A DNA stretch of 64,000 nt from Alphaproteobacteria bacterium UBA1301 (GTDB lineage: Bacteria; Pseudomonadota; Alphaproteobacteria; Micropepsales; Micropepsaceae): NCBI GenBank assembly GCA_002307725.1, contig DBUB01000004.1, positions 276,467 to 340,466 on the forward strand, given 5' to 3'. Shown here one piece after another: positions 49,734 through 57,526 of this stretch. Both the position numbers and the translations under genes were made by a program. Below the pieces are notes generated by a model. That model saw only the letters and a list, made by a program, of their open reading frames with translations, was not told the origin of the DNA and did no database searches. Within the stretch, counting starts at the first letter, position 1. Each line of letters begins with the position of its first letter.

Positions 49734-50405
49734 AGTGATTATCCTCTGCGAATCAAAACGTGCCATATTTTACGGCATTTTCTGCAACTACAAGAGAGGG
49801 GAGGTACAAAAAAGCCTAGAAAATTAGGCATTTTCGTCTTTTCGCAGGGGTCCTGAGACGGTTTGACTGGAAAAGGCGAGACTTTTCGCGCGCCTGCGGC
49901 GGCACCAAGCGCGCAATGGACCACATCAATCCCAAGCCAGCCTACCGCCAAAAGCGAGGCTTTCCATTGCGGCCGACCTAAACGGCCGAGCCCATGTGCC
50001 GCCGATGGAGAACGAGAACCGCGCACCCTACCGCCGGGATAAAGTTATAGGGCACCGCGCCAGCGATCATGTGCAGCCCCCCACCAGGCGTCCGTCTCGC
50101 GGGCGACCCGATCGAGCAGATCAGGGCCAATGGCGGGGCCCATCCGCATCGCACTGCAGGCACCTGCCGCATCCGTACCGCCCTAGAACCACATCGGCGC
50201 ACCCGTCGCCGATGCCGCCAACACGTTCCCTTGCGTACGCCATCACCGCCACTCAGGATCAAAAACGACGAGACTGGCACGTGTTGATACGTAAGTACTT
50301 TATGCAAATGAGATGCTAGATGAAAATTAGTCCACATACGTACAATTCACATATAGGACGTACTACGTACGCACGCCACATTTTAGGGTTTCGTTTGCCA
50401 ATTTC
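49734..50405. other. Gene-poor region upstream of HU
   Basis: About 670 bases with no convincing gene. It contains a symmetrical AAAAAAGCCTA gaaaat TAGGC-ATTTT hairpin at 49809-49834 and, from 50285 to 50375, several TACGTA-type motifs (near 50288, 50338 and 50361). Small frames in all six directions overlap each other and lack ribosome sites. Confidence 0.55.
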
Positions 50406-50810
50406 GTGCAGGCTGATCGCATCACGGGTTGGACAACACAGATGCTTGATGTCGCCGACGTTCTAAGTGCCCACATCCATTGCAAGGTGAGATTGGCAGA
50501 GATGCTGAGCCAGCCGACACACAGCCGTTCTTCGTACTGCGATTTCGCGCCGGACCAGGATCACGTCATAACGCGCTTCATCCGCGAGAGGCAAAGAAAT
50601 CCCAAACAGGAACTGGAGCTGACCAAGATTCGTGCGGCACACGCCACGGTGAACAGCGTGATCATCGGGCTGGCGCAGAAGCGGGCCGCCGGACTGCCGA
50701 TCAACGTCGAGCGCGAATTCAGTCCGCGTGGAAATTTTGGCGCCGCCTCGCAATCGCTGGTGAACGCCATCTGGGCCCTGGAGAAGAAATTACACTCATT
50801 GGCGCGATGA
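50406..50810 (+). CDS. Hypothetical protein, orphan
   Basis: A 134-residue frame from GTG 50406 with no recognised family. It contains a helical stretch (LELTKIRAAHATVNSVIIGLAQKRAAG, then LVNAIWALEKKLHSL). The ribosome site is weak, and a later ATG at 50442 (MLDVADVL) or 50502 could be the start. Coding status is uncertain. It is flanked by gene-poor sequence with TACGTA motifs upstream. Confidence 0.4.
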   Translation: MQADRITGWTTQMLDVADVLSAHIHCKVRLAEMLSQPTHSRSSYCDFAPDQDHVITRFIRERQRNPKQELELTKIRAAHATVNSVIIGLAQKRAAGLPINVEREFSPRGNFGAASQSLVNAIWALEKKLHSLAR

Positions 50811-50869
50811 GCGCTATGGGGTGGTGAGGGAAGACCGCTGCGCGACTGCTCAACATAGAGCGGCACACA

Positions 50870-50975
50870 GCCAAACGCGACGGCCCCCAAGGCGAACCGG
50901 CCGATTAGACAAGCCGGGCTCGCGACCGTCGTAGTAAAGAGCCGCCGTTACCCCCCCAACGGCGGCTCTTTTTTC
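50870..50975 (+). ncRNA. Candidate structured small RNA with terminator
   Basis: CGACGG (50878-50883) pairs with CCGTCG (50926-50931); inside this CCGGC (50897-50901) pairs with GCCGG (50913-50917). The structure leads straight into the strong terminator at 50937-50975. No protein gene on the plus strand is convincing here. A plain terminator for the preceding frame is the simpler alternative. Confidence 0.35.
50937..50975 (+). terminator. Strong GC-rich intrinsic terminator
   Basis: AAGAGCCGCCGTT (50937-50949) pairs fully with AACGGCGGCTCTT (50958-50970) around ACCCCCCC, then TTTTC follows. It may work in both directions, since the opposite strand has TTTACTAC. It stops transcription from the plus strand before rplS. 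Confidence 0.9.
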
Positions 50976-51066
50976 TCTGCCACAGCATCACATAGACCTC
51001 GCCCGCCAGGGCGGTCATGCGGTCGCCCAAGGCTATTGCACCAGCTCGAGCCGCTGATCCCAGCGA
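50976..51066. other. Short spacer between two terminators
   Basis: Between the plus-strand terminator at 50937-50975 and the rplS terminator at 51067-51099 I see no gene or other recognised site. Confidence 0.5.
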
Positions 51067-51099
51067 CAAAACAAAAAGCGCGGATCGTGAGACCCGCGC
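51067..51099 (-). terminator. Intrinsic terminator after rplS
   Basis: On the minus strand GCGCGG (51094-51099) pairs with CCGCGC (51078-51083) around a ten-base loop, followed by TTTTTGTTTT. Confidence 0.85.
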
Positions 51100-51129
51100 C
51101 CTTGCTGATTTCTGACCGGATACCGGGGC

Positions 51130-51528
51130 TTAGCCCGCGATGGTATCCGTGCGCTCGGCGATGCGGGCCGACTTGCCACGACGGCCGCGCAGATAATAGA
51201 GCTTGGCGCGGCGGACGCGGCCCTTGCGGATCACTTCCACGCTGTCAACCAGCGGCGAAAAGATCGGGAAGACGCGCTCGACGCCCTCACCGTAAGAAAT
51301 CTTGCGGACTGTGAAGGCCTCGTTGATCCCCTGGCCCTGGCGGGCGATGCAGACACCTTCGAACGCCTGCAGGCGCTCACGGATCTTGTTCTGCTTGGTC
51401 TTCTCGTCAAACGTGACGTCGACCACTTTGACATTGACCTTCAGCGTGTCGCCGGCACGAAAGTCAGGAAGCGGCGTGGCGCGCAGCGCCTTCATCTGCT
51501 CGGCTTCGAGCGTCTGGATCAGGTTCAT
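51130..51528 (-). CDS. rplS: 50S ribosomal protein L19
   Basis: A 132-residue protein with the L19 signature: MNLIQTLEAEQMKALRATPLPDFRAGDTLKVNVKVVD, RLQAFEGVCIARQGQGINEAFTVRKISYGEGVERVFPIFSPLVDSVEVIRKGRVRRAKLYYLRGRRGKSARIAER. It is the last gene of the ffh-rpsP-rimM-trmD-rplS operon, with GCGGAG before the ATG and a terminator downstream. Confidence 0.96.
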   Translation of the reverse strand: MNLIQTLEAEQMKALRATPLPDFRAGDTLKVNVKVVDVTFDEKTKQNKIRERLQAFEGVCIARQGQGINEAFTVRKISYGEGVERVFPIFSPLVDSVEVIRKGRVRRAKLYYLRGRRGKSARIAERTDTIAG

Positions 51529-51601
51529 AACTATCTCCGCACAGTTGTTCTTTTGGTACTGCGATGGGCGTGTAACCGCAGTTTGAGCCGGGGCCTATAG
51601 C

Positions 51602-52300
51602 CTAGTGCTTCGACTTTTCAAAGAGGGCCCACAGATCAGGTCGCCGCAGGGCGGTGAGTTTTTCCGCCTCCGCCCGCCGCCATTTGGCGATTTCCTTGTG
51701 ATTTCCGTTATTTAGCACTTCCGGAATGGGGCGATCTTCAAACGCTTGCGGCCGCGTGAATTGGGGGTATTCGAGCAGGCTACCCTCAAAACTCTCCTCC
51801 GACGGGGAGTCAGCCGCCCCCAAAACCCCTGGGATCAGCCGGACGGCGGCCTCCATCAGCGCCATGGCGGCGATTTCGCCACCCGCCAGCACGAAGTCAC
51901 CGACCGAGATTTCCTCCATGCCGCGGGCGTCGATGGCGCGCTGGTCGAGCCCCTCAAAGCGGCCGCAGAACAGGATGACGCCCGACCCTTCCGACAGCGC
52001 CTTGACGCGGGTTTGCGTCAGCGGCGCCCCGCGCGGTGAGAGATATATGAGCGGCCGCGCCGCGCGCTCCACCGCATCGATCGCCGCGCACGCCACATCG
52101 GCGCGCATCACCATCCCCGGCCCGCCACCCGCAGGCGTGTCGTCGACGGTGCGATGCTTGCCGAGGCCATGGTCCCGGATGTCCTTGATCTCAAGCGACC
52201 AAAGCCCGTTCGCCAACGCCTTGCCACACAGCGAAATGCCCAGCGGCCCGGGAAACATCTCGGGGAAAAGAGTCAGGACAGTGGCAGACCAAGCGGACAT
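51602..52300 (-). CDS. trmD: tRNA (guanine37-N1)-methyltransferase TrmD
   Basis: A 232-residue SPOUT methyltransferase: TVLTLFPEMFPGPLGISLCGKALANGLWSLE, DDTPAGGGPGMVMRADV, LSPRGAPLTQ, CGRFEGLDQR and SVGDFVLAGGEIAAMALMEA, the trefoil-knot AdoMet site. It methylates G37 of tRNAs such as tRNA-Leu and tRNA-Pro. ATG 52300 has GGGAAATC upstream; a start at 52318 is less likely. Confidence 0.95.
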   Translation of the reverse strand: MSAWSATVLTLFPEMFPGPLGISLCGKALANGLWSLEIKDIRDHGLGKHRTVDDTPAGGGPGMVMRADVACAAIDAVERAARPLIYLSPRGAPLTQTRVKALSEGSGVILFCGRFEGLDQRAIDARGMEEISVGDFVLAGGEIAAMALMEAAVRLIPGVLGAADSPSEESFEGSLLEYPQFTRPQAFEDRPIPEVLNNGNHKEIAKWRRAEAEKLTALRRPDLWALFEKSKH

Positions 52301-52313
52301 GATTTCCCATTTT

Positions 52314-52438
52314 GTCATGGCCCGCGACTGCGGGCCATCCAGGTGTCGCCTCAAGCAGTCATGAAGAAATAGCCCTGAGCCAGTTCTTTGCTATCGCGCC
52401 TTGCCCCAACTGGATGGCCCGCATTTGCGGGCCATGAC
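52314..52438. repeat. Paired palindromes, BIME/MITE-like element between rimM and trmD
   Basis: Two REP-like hairpins lie in inverted order. The first is GTCATGGCCCGC (52314-52325) with GCGGGCCATCCAG (52330-52342). The second is CTGGATGGCCCGC (52410-52422) with GCGGGCCATGAC (52427-52438). The outer halves are inverted copies of each other. The spacer is about 67 bases. A similar GTCATGGCC palindrome is at 54788-54819, so the family is probably multicopy. Confidence 0.85.
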
Positions 52439-52458
52439 ACCGATGTTTAGGCGAGGCC

Positions 52459-52989
52459 TTATTCCTCGCCCTGATCACCTTCATCGCCCGCATCGATCTC
52501 ATCCGGCACGGCGACCGTCAGGCGGCCGTTCTTGATGTCGATTTCGGGAACGTTGTCCTTGGTGAAGGCGAGCAGGATTTCGTCGCCGCCATCGGCGGTG
52601 ATCACCAGCACGTCGCCGGCGCCGTAGTTCTGAACGGAAAGCACCTTGCCGATACGGCGGCCGTCCTTGTCGATCGCTTCAAGACCGACCAGATCGGTGT
52701 GATAGAACTCGTTCGGCTCGGCCTCGGGCAGCTTTTCGCGCGCCACGAACAGCTCAAGGCCCTTGAGGGCTTCCGCCGCGCTGCGGTCCTTCACCTCGGC
52801 AAAGGTCACCACCGCTTCGCTGTCGGCGCTGGGGCGCAGCGCCGCGATGGTGAAGCGCCGGCCGTCTTTCGCGTGCAGCGGTCCATAGCCGCGCAAAACA
52901 TCAGGCGACGTGGTGAAAGTTTTCACCTTCACCTCGCCCTTGAGGCCGTGGGCGCCGATCACGGCCGCGAGCAGCACATCACGCTGCAT
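52459..52989 (-). CDS. rimM: Ribosome maturation factor RimM
   Basis: A 176-residue protein: MQRDVLLAAVIGAHGLKGEVKVKTFTTSP, AAEALKGLELFVAREKLPEAEPNEFYHTDLVGLEAIDKDGRRIGKVL, and a PRC-barrel ending IPDEIDAGDEGDQGEE-like acidic tail. RimM helps the 30S head mature and binds S19. ATG 52989 is preferred over TTG 53001. It lies in the ffh-rpsP-rimM-trmD-rplS operon, but a repeat separates it from trmD. Confidence 0.92.
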   Translation of the reverse strand: MQRDVLLAAVIGAHGLKGEVKVKTFTTSPDVLRGYGPLHAKDGRRFTIAALRPSADSEAVVTFAEVKDRSAAEALKGLELFVAREKLPEAEPNEFYHTDLVGLEAIDKDGRRIGKVLSVQNYGAGDVLVITADGGDEILLAFTKDNVPEIDIKNGRLTVAVPDEIDAGDEGDQGEE

Positions 52990-53001
52990 CGGTTGGCCCA
53001 A

Positions 53002-53358
53002 TCAGCCTTCGGCCGGAGGCGCTTCGAGCGCTTTGGCGGCCGCGGCAGCGCGTTCCTGCGCCTTCTTCTTCGGCTTGGCCTGCTCGGGATTGTTCTTCTT
53101 GAGCGGCTTGACCAATCCGGCGGCGGCCAGGAAGCGATGGACGCGGTCGGTCGGCAGCGCCCCCTTCTTCAGCCATTCGGCAGCTTTCTCGGTGTCGAGC
53201 TTGACGCGGGCCGGATCGTCCTTCTTCAGCAGCGGATTGTAGAAGCCGATCTTCTCGATGAAGCGGCCGTCGCGCGGAAAGCGCGTGTCGGCGACGACGA
53301 TGGCATAATGCGGGCGCTTCTTGGTGCCGCCGCGCGACAGTTTGATCTTAACGGACAT
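53002..53358 (-). CDS. rpsP: 30S ribosomal protein S16
   Basis: A 118-residue protein: MSVKIKLSRGGTKKRPHYAIVVADTRFPRDGRFIEKIGFYNPLLKKDDPARVKLDTEKAAEWLKKGALPTDRVHRFLAAAG with an alanine/lysine-rich C-terminal extension. GAAGGAAGACC precedes the ATG. It is the second gene of the operon after ffh. Confidence 0.95.
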   Translation of the reverse strand: MSVKIKLSRGGTKKRPHYAIVVADTRFPRDGRFIEKIGFYNPLLKKDDPARVKLDTEKAAEWLKKGALPTDRVHRFLAAAGLVKPLKKNNPEQAKPKKKAQERAAAAAKALEAPPAEG

Positions 53359-53391
53359 GGTCTTCCTTCTTTCGTCAGCAAAATAACAAAA

Positions 53392-54765
53392 CTAGTGCCG
53401 CCCCATGAAGCCCGGCGGCGGACCGCCACGGTTCATTCCCATCAGGGCTGCAAACGGATTGGCGCGACCACCCTTTTTCATCGCCTTGAGGGCGTCGGAC
53501 ATGGTGCGGTGCATCTTCAAAAGCTTGTTCACGTCGGAGACTTCGAGACCACAGCCATGCGCGATACGCTTGCGGCGGCTGCCATTGAGCACGTCGGGAT
53601 TGGCACGTTCGGCTTTGGTCATCGACTGGATGATGGCTTGTTGGCGCGTCAGGATGCGATCGTCGAGACCGGATTCACTGAGCTGGTTCTTGATCTTGCC
53701 GACGCCCGGCAGCATGCCCATCAGACCCTGCAGGCCGCCCATTTTCTTCATCTGCGCCAGCTGATCATTGAGATCGTTCATGTCGAACGATCCCTTCTTC
53801 AGCTTGGCCGCCAGCTTCTCGGCTTGTTCCTGGTTGACGGTCTCGGTGGCCTTTTCGACCAGCGACACGACATCGCCCATGTCGAGAATGCGGCCCGCGA
53901 CGCGTTCGGGATGGAACGGCTCGAGGGCATCGAGCTTTTCGCCCATGCCGAGGAATTTGATCGGGGCGCCGGTGACCGCGCGCATGGAGAGCGCCGCACC
54001 GCCGCGGGCATCGCCGTCGGCCCGCGTCAGGATGATGCCGGTCAGCGGCATGCGGTCGTGGAACGCCTTGGCGATATTGACCGCGTCCTGGCCGGTCAGA
54101 CTATCGGCGACCAGCAGCGTTTCGTGCGGATTGGTGATCTCGCGTACCGCGGCGGCTTCCGCCATCAACTGCTCATCGACATGCTGACGGCCAGCGGTAT
54201 CGAGGATCAGAACGTCGTAACCGCCGACCCGCGCGGCCGCCAGCGCCCTTTTGGCGATGGTGAGCGGGGTCTGGCCGCCGATGATCGGCAGCGTCGGCAC
54301 ACCCGCCTGCTCGCCGAGAATCTTGAGCTGCTCCATGGCGGCGGGACGGTTGACGTCCAGCGAGGCCATCAAGACGCGCTTTTTCTCTTTGGTCTGGAGC
54401 AGAAGGCCGAGCTTGGCGGTGGTGGTGGTTTTGCCCGAGCCCTGCAAGCCGACCATCAGGATCGGGGCGGGCGGCGAGCCAAGCTGCAGCCCGGTGCTTT
54501 CGGTACCGAGCGTCTCGACCAAAGTGTCGTGGACGATCTTGATGACTTGCTGGGCGGGGGTGACCGAACGGATCACCGCTTCGCCTTCGGCGAGCGGCTT
54601 CACCTTGCGGATAAAGTCTTCCACCACGCCGAGTTCGACGTCAGCTTCAATCAGGGCGCCCCGGACCTCTTTCAAGGCCTCGTCGACATCGGCTTCGGTG
54701 AGCGCACCGCGGCCACGAAGCTTGTCGAACACGCCGCCAAGGCGGGATTGCAAAGAGTCGAACAT
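53392..54765 (-). CDS. ffh: Signal recognition particle protein Ffh
   Basis: A 457-residue GTPase: N domain MFDSLQSRLGGVFDKLRGRGALTEADVDEALKEVRGALIEADV, P-loop GLQGSGKTTTTAKLG, DTAGRQHVDEQL, TRADGDARGG (an Arg replaces the Lys of TKxDG), and the methionine-rich M domain ending MGMNRGGPPPGFMGRH. Ffh pairs with 4.5S RNA and FtsY (62288-63223) to target membrane proteins. No 4.5S RNA gene was noticed. Confidence 0.95.
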   Translation of the reverse strand: MFDSLQSRLGGVFDKLRGRGALTEADVDEALKEVRGALIEADVELGVVEDFIRKVKPLAEGEAVIRSVTPAQQVIKIVHDTLVETLGTESTGLQLGSPPAPILMVGLQGSGKTTTTAKLGLLLQTKEKKRVLMASLDVNRPAAMEQLKILGEQAGVPTLPIIGGQTPLTIAKRALAAARVGGYDVLILDTAGRQHVDEQLMAEAAAVREITNPHETLLVADSLTGQDAVNIAKAFHDRMPLTGIILTRADGDARGGAALSMRAVTGAPIKFLGMGEKLDALEPFHPERVAGRILDMGDVVSLVEKATETVNQEQAEKLAAKLKKGSFDMNDLNDQLAQMKKMGGLQGLMGMLPGVGKIKNQLSESGLDDRILTRQQAIIQSMTKAERANPDVLNGSRRKRIAHGCGLEVSDVNKLLKMHRTMSDALKAMKKGGRANPFAALMGMNRGGPPPGFMGRH

Positions 54766-54787
54766 CGAGCCTGCCGTCTTCCTTGTT

Positions 54788-54819
54788 CGTCATGGCCGGG
54801 CCTGGACCCGGCCATGACG
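54788..54819. repeat. REP-like palindrome, GTCATGGCC family
   Basis: CGTCATGGCCGGG (54788-54800) is the exact inverse of CCCGGCCATGACG (54807-54819), with a six-base loop. It shares its core with the paired elements at 52314-52438. Confidence 0.85.
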
Positions 54820-54977
54820 GATAAGAAGAATGAAATCCGTCACACCACAGCACTAACGCCCCAGGGGGCGCCACGCGCTGCCTGAGGGCGATCCCAAGCC
54901 GAGCCTGGGACCGGAAAGCCTGGGCCTTCCGGAGAGGACGGGGTTTTACGGTGGGGCGGGAAGGGATGTCAAACTGT

Positions 54978-55016
54978 AAAGCAGTACTTGACACGTGGAA
55001 AGCAGTACCTTACATT
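54978..55016 (+). promoter_or_regulatory. Candidate HigBA promoter with two operator repeats
   Basis: TTGACA (54988-54993), a 17-base spacer and TACATT (55011-55016) form a sigma-70-like promoter. AAAGCAGTAC occurs twice, at 54978-54987 and 54999-55008, with a 21-base period (two helical turns), flanking and overlapping the -35 spacer. HigA normally represses its own promoter through such sites. Confidence 0.65.
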
Positions 55017-55097
55017 ATCCTCATTCTGGTGGCTGGGGAGCCTGATAGTTCACTCTGATGCCGTTCAGCTAGCGGCACCGGGTGATGGAGAGCAACA

Positions 55098-55376
55098 GTG
55101 ATCCAGTCCCTTAGCCACAAGGGTCTCAAAGAACTTTTTGAGACCGGAAAGAGTGCCAAGGTCCGGCCGGATTTGCAGAAGCGGTGTTTGCAGATTTTGG
55201 ATGCCATACACCACGCCGAAACGCTGGACGATCTGAAGTTACCCGGCCTGCGGCTTCATCTCGATAGCCGCTTCAAGCCGGTAAGATGGCGAGTAGATGT
55301 CAATGGACCGTGGCGAATTACCTTCGAGTGGCAAGACGGCGAGGCGCGCAAAGTCGACCTCGTCCAAGACCACTGA
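55098..55376 (+). CDS. higB: HigB/RelE-family toxin
   Basis: A 92-residue protein, GTG start 55098 with GGAG eight bases upstream: MIQSLSHKGLKELFETGKSAKVRPDLQKRCLQILDAIHHAETLDDLKLPGLRLHLDS..RFKPVRWRVDVNGPWRITFEWQDGEARKVDLVQDH. This is the HigB/YoeB-like mRNase core; LKLPGLRLH and WRITFEWQDG are conserved. Its gene precedes the antitoxin gene, as is typical of HigBA. Confidence 0.92.
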   Translation: MIQSLSHKGLKELFETGKSAKVRPDLQKRCLQILDAIHHAETLDDLKLPGLRLHLDSRFKPVRWRVDVNGPWRITFEWQDGEARKVDLVQDH

Positions 55377-55383
55377 ATTGAAA

Positions 55384-55680
55384 ATGGACCGCCGTCCCAC
55401 GCATCCGGGCGAGTTGTTCCGCGACATCGTCCTCAGCGAACTCGGGCTTTCGGTCAGCGAAGCGGCGCGCCAGCTTGGCGTCTCGCGCCAGACGCTGCAT
55501 GCCATCATCTCGGGCCGCTCGGCGGTGACCGCGGAAATGGCGCTGCGCTTCGGCCGCTTCTGCGGCAATGGGCCGGGCCTGTGGCTACGGATGCAGCAAA
55601 CCTTCGATCTGTGGCAGGCGCATGTGGACCTGGACGGCAAGCTCGACAGCATCCCCACCCATTCCGTCGCGGCGGAATAG
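55384..55680 (+). CDS. higA: HigA-family antitoxin
   Basis: A 98-residue helix-turn-helix protein: MDRRPTHPGELFRDIVLSELGLSVSEAARQLGVSRQTLHAIISGRSAVTAEMALRFGRFCGNGPGLWLRMQQTFDLWQAH, with the typical HigA start and the LWLRMQQTFDLW ending. It neutralises HigB and represses the promoter upstream. ATG 55384 is chosen over a longer frame. It lies seven bases after the toxin stop. Confidence 0.94.
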   Translation: MDRRPTHPGELFRDIVLSELGLSVSEAARQLGVSRQTLHAIISGRSAVTAEMALRFGRFCGNGPGLWLRMQQTFDLWQAHVDLDGKLDSIPTHSVAAE

Positions 55681-55702
55681 ACGCCGCCCTGGGCCCCTGG
55701 GC

Positions 55703-56257
55703 CTATTTCGCGGCCCGGATCGACTTGAACATGGTCATGGCATCAGCGAGGGCGTCCTCGTTTTCGGCGCTGACTTCCACCACCAGGGTCCCGCCGCCGG
55801 GAAGGGCGTTTGGCATTAACAGGCCCGCATACTGCGATTGCCCGCAACCGGGGAACCAGTATTGCTGCTCGTTGGGCGCAAGATCGGCCCGGCGTAACGT
55901 GCCGGGATGCCCGTCCACCGTGAGCGCGCTTTCCACAAAATCGGGATGGCTCTTTTTGGTCAGCATCAGACCGACGTTGCTGCCTGCCTGAAAACGGACG
56001 CAGAGCGATGAGCCGACGATATCACCATAAACGAACCCGGCCCCTTGCGCTTGGCGCAGGTGCGCCCCTTCCGGCGCATAGAGCGTGAAGCTGCCGCCAT
56101 CAAGTTTCACCCAACCCGGCGGCGTGGTGACAATGGCGGCGGGCACGGCCACCGGCGGCGCCTTCAGGCCGCTCCAGGCCCAGTAGCCGATGCCTCCGGC
56201 GACGACGAGCGTCATCAGGAGCGCGAGGATTTTTCCCGACGCAAGAAAGCGGCTCAT
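55703..56257 (-). CDS. Membrane-anchored protein, unknown
   Basis: A 184-residue protein with one membrane helix near the start (ILALLMTLVVAGGIGYWAWSGLK) and a periplasmic domain: PPGWVKLDGGSFTLYAPEGAHLRQAQGAG, GTLRRADLAPNEQQYWFPGCGQSQYAG and LADAMTMFKSIR. The PGWVKxxxxxFTxYAPEG pattern is seen in other bacterial periplasmic proteins of unknown role. Several ATGs stack at 56257-56263; 56257 has the best spacing to GGGAG. Its 3' end faces higA. Confidence 0.75.
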   Translation of the reverse strand: MSRFLASGKILALLMTLVVAGGIGYWAWSGLKAPPVAVPAAIVTTPPGWVKLDGGSFTLYAPEGAHLRQAQGAGFVYGDIVGSSLCVRFQAGSNVGLMLTKKSHPDFVESALTVDGHPGTLRRADLAPNEQQYWFPGCGQSQYAGLLMPNALPGGGTLVVEVSAENEDALADAMTMFKSIRAAK

Positions 56258-56558
56258 CATCATCTCCCAGGTGGCTGCGGCGACCATAGCGCCATGATCG
56301 TCACGGCACCACAAGCGCGGCTAAGTCGTAGACATAGGTTTCGAGAGGTAGCGGCGCATCCGGCGGTTCTTTGATGTGCGGCGATTGCAACACCATCGCC
56401 ACAGACCGCGACAAAATCCGCACCATGTTTCCCCCACAGCAAGACGGCGCCGAGTCTCGGCGGCAAACCTGGCAAAAAGGCGGCGGCACCAACAATCTGA
56501 TTTGAATTTTAGTCAACTGCGCCCGTTAAGATTCAAAGCGCCGCAGGATTCCGCGGCT

Positions 56559-56825
56559 ATGGTTTCTCCCATGATCGACGCCATTTCCTCTGTCACGTAC
56601 GGCCTGCGCGCCAGCGCCAAACAGTTTGAAAAGGCTGTACAAAACGTCGCGAAGGCAAGTGCTTCGCGCGGCCAGAACGACACCGCCGAAACCGGCAGCA
56701 CATCAGACGATCTGGCCACGGCGATCGTCGACACCAAAACAAGCGAATTGTCCTTCAAAGCCAATGCCGCCGTGTTCAAGACGGCGAACAAGATGATCGG
56801 GACCCTGCTCGACACTGTCGCGTGA
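56559..56825 (+). CDS. Mini flagellar rod/hook-like (D0) protein
   Basis: An 88-residue protein. The N-terminal segment (IDAISSVTYGLRASAKQFEKAVQNVAKASA) matches the D0 start of flagellar axial proteins (FlgC/FlgG type); the C-terminal segment (DLATAIVDTKTSELSFKANAAVFKTANKMIGTLLDTV) matches their conserved C-terminal helix. The middle hook domain is absent. It may be a free D0 subunit, or an uncharacterised relative. ATG 56559 has AGGA upstream. It heads the small-protein run that ends at 58006. Confidence 0.75.
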   Translation: MVSPMIDAISSVTYGLRASAKQFEKAVQNVAKASASRGQNDTAETGSTSDDLATAIVDTKTSELSFKANAAVFKTANKMIGTLLDTVA

Positions 56826-56990
56826 TCTGGGCGCCTGGTCCGGGCGCCTGACCGCACCCGAAAAAAATCCACCCTTAATGCCAAAAAAACTCGCGGAAAA
56901 GCGGGGCTCAAACAATTTGAACTAACTACAATTAAACTCCGTATACGTACCTTTACGCGGTTACAATACACGCCCGGCAAAATCGACCGT

Positions 56991-57218
56991 ATGAGCATGG
57001 TCGGTAGCACAACAACAATGACGGCATCAGTCGGTGCAGCCCGCACCGCCATCCAGATTTCCGTGCCCATAATAGACCAGTCGCAGGGTTCGCCCGGCGA
57101 CGCCGCGCTGGAGGCAGCGGTCCGGCGTGTTTCCGCCCTGCTGTACATGCGTTCGCATCTAACGACACCACCGGATGTGACCGACATGGGCGGCGGTATG
57201 TTCAACGTATTGGTCTGA
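56991..57218 (+). CDS. Small protein of the 56.5-58 kb cluster
   Basis: A 75-residue protein, mostly polar with an Ala/Thr-rich N-terminus (STTTMTASVGAARTAIQISVPIID) and the end DMGGGMFNVLV. The ribosome site is weak and the coding status rests on position and frame length. It follows the D0 gene by 165 bases with a TTACAAT -10-like hexamer near 56961. Confidence 0.5.
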   Translation: MSMVGSTTTMTASVGAARTAIQISVPIIDQSQGSPGDAALEAAVRRVSALLYMRSHLTTPPDVTDMGGGMFNVLV

Positions 57219-57244
57219 CACCGGATGAATGGAAGGATCAGGTT

Positions 57245-57454
57245 ATGAGTACATCGATGAGCATCTCCCCGGCCGGGATGCAAGCAAGTGCGGCCGTTTT
57301 CAATGTCGACTCTGTCGCCAAGTCGCGCGTGGAGAAACGCGACGACGTTGTGGCGCCGATCGAAACGACCAACAACCAGGCCACCAAGGCGGACATTTCG
57401 CTCTTGAAGATGAGCGATTCGTCCATGGGCCAGAACCTCGACATCCAAGTTTAA
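57245..57454 (+). CDS. YjfB-like small protein
   Basis: A 69-residue protein with a helical start (MSISPAGMQASAAVFNVDSVAKSRVE) and the end SLLKMSDSSMGQNLDIQV. The -GQNLDIQV end and size resemble the YjfB putative motility family. AAGGA lies seven bases before the ATG. It was recognised by pattern only. Confidence 0.65.
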   Translation: MSTSMSISPAGMQASAAVFNVDSVAKSRVEKRDDVVAPIETTNNQATKADISLLKMSDSSMGQNLDIQV

Positions 57455-57526
57455 CGCAACGACGCCGTCCGGAGCAACGGCGCAACCCAACACAGAAAGC
57501 GGCCTTGAAAGAGGCCGACAAAACTA

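Larger units (their letters stand above)
54766..55097. other. 332-base intergenic region between ffh and higB
   Basis: It holds a palindrome (54788-54819), no gene, and the candidate HigBA promoter and repeats at 54978-55016. Between them the sequence is GC-rich with no open frame that carries a ribosome site. Confidence 0.6.

Noticed and set aside
49996..50319. Small frames in the gene-poor block
   Set aside because: Several overlapping frames on both strands, none with a ribosome site or a recognisable fold.
52699..54885. 728-residue plus-strand open frame opposite ffh, rpsP and rimM
   Set aside because: It is antisense to four clearly conserved genes; the composition (His/Arg/Gly-rich) is that of a shadow frame in GC-rich DNA.
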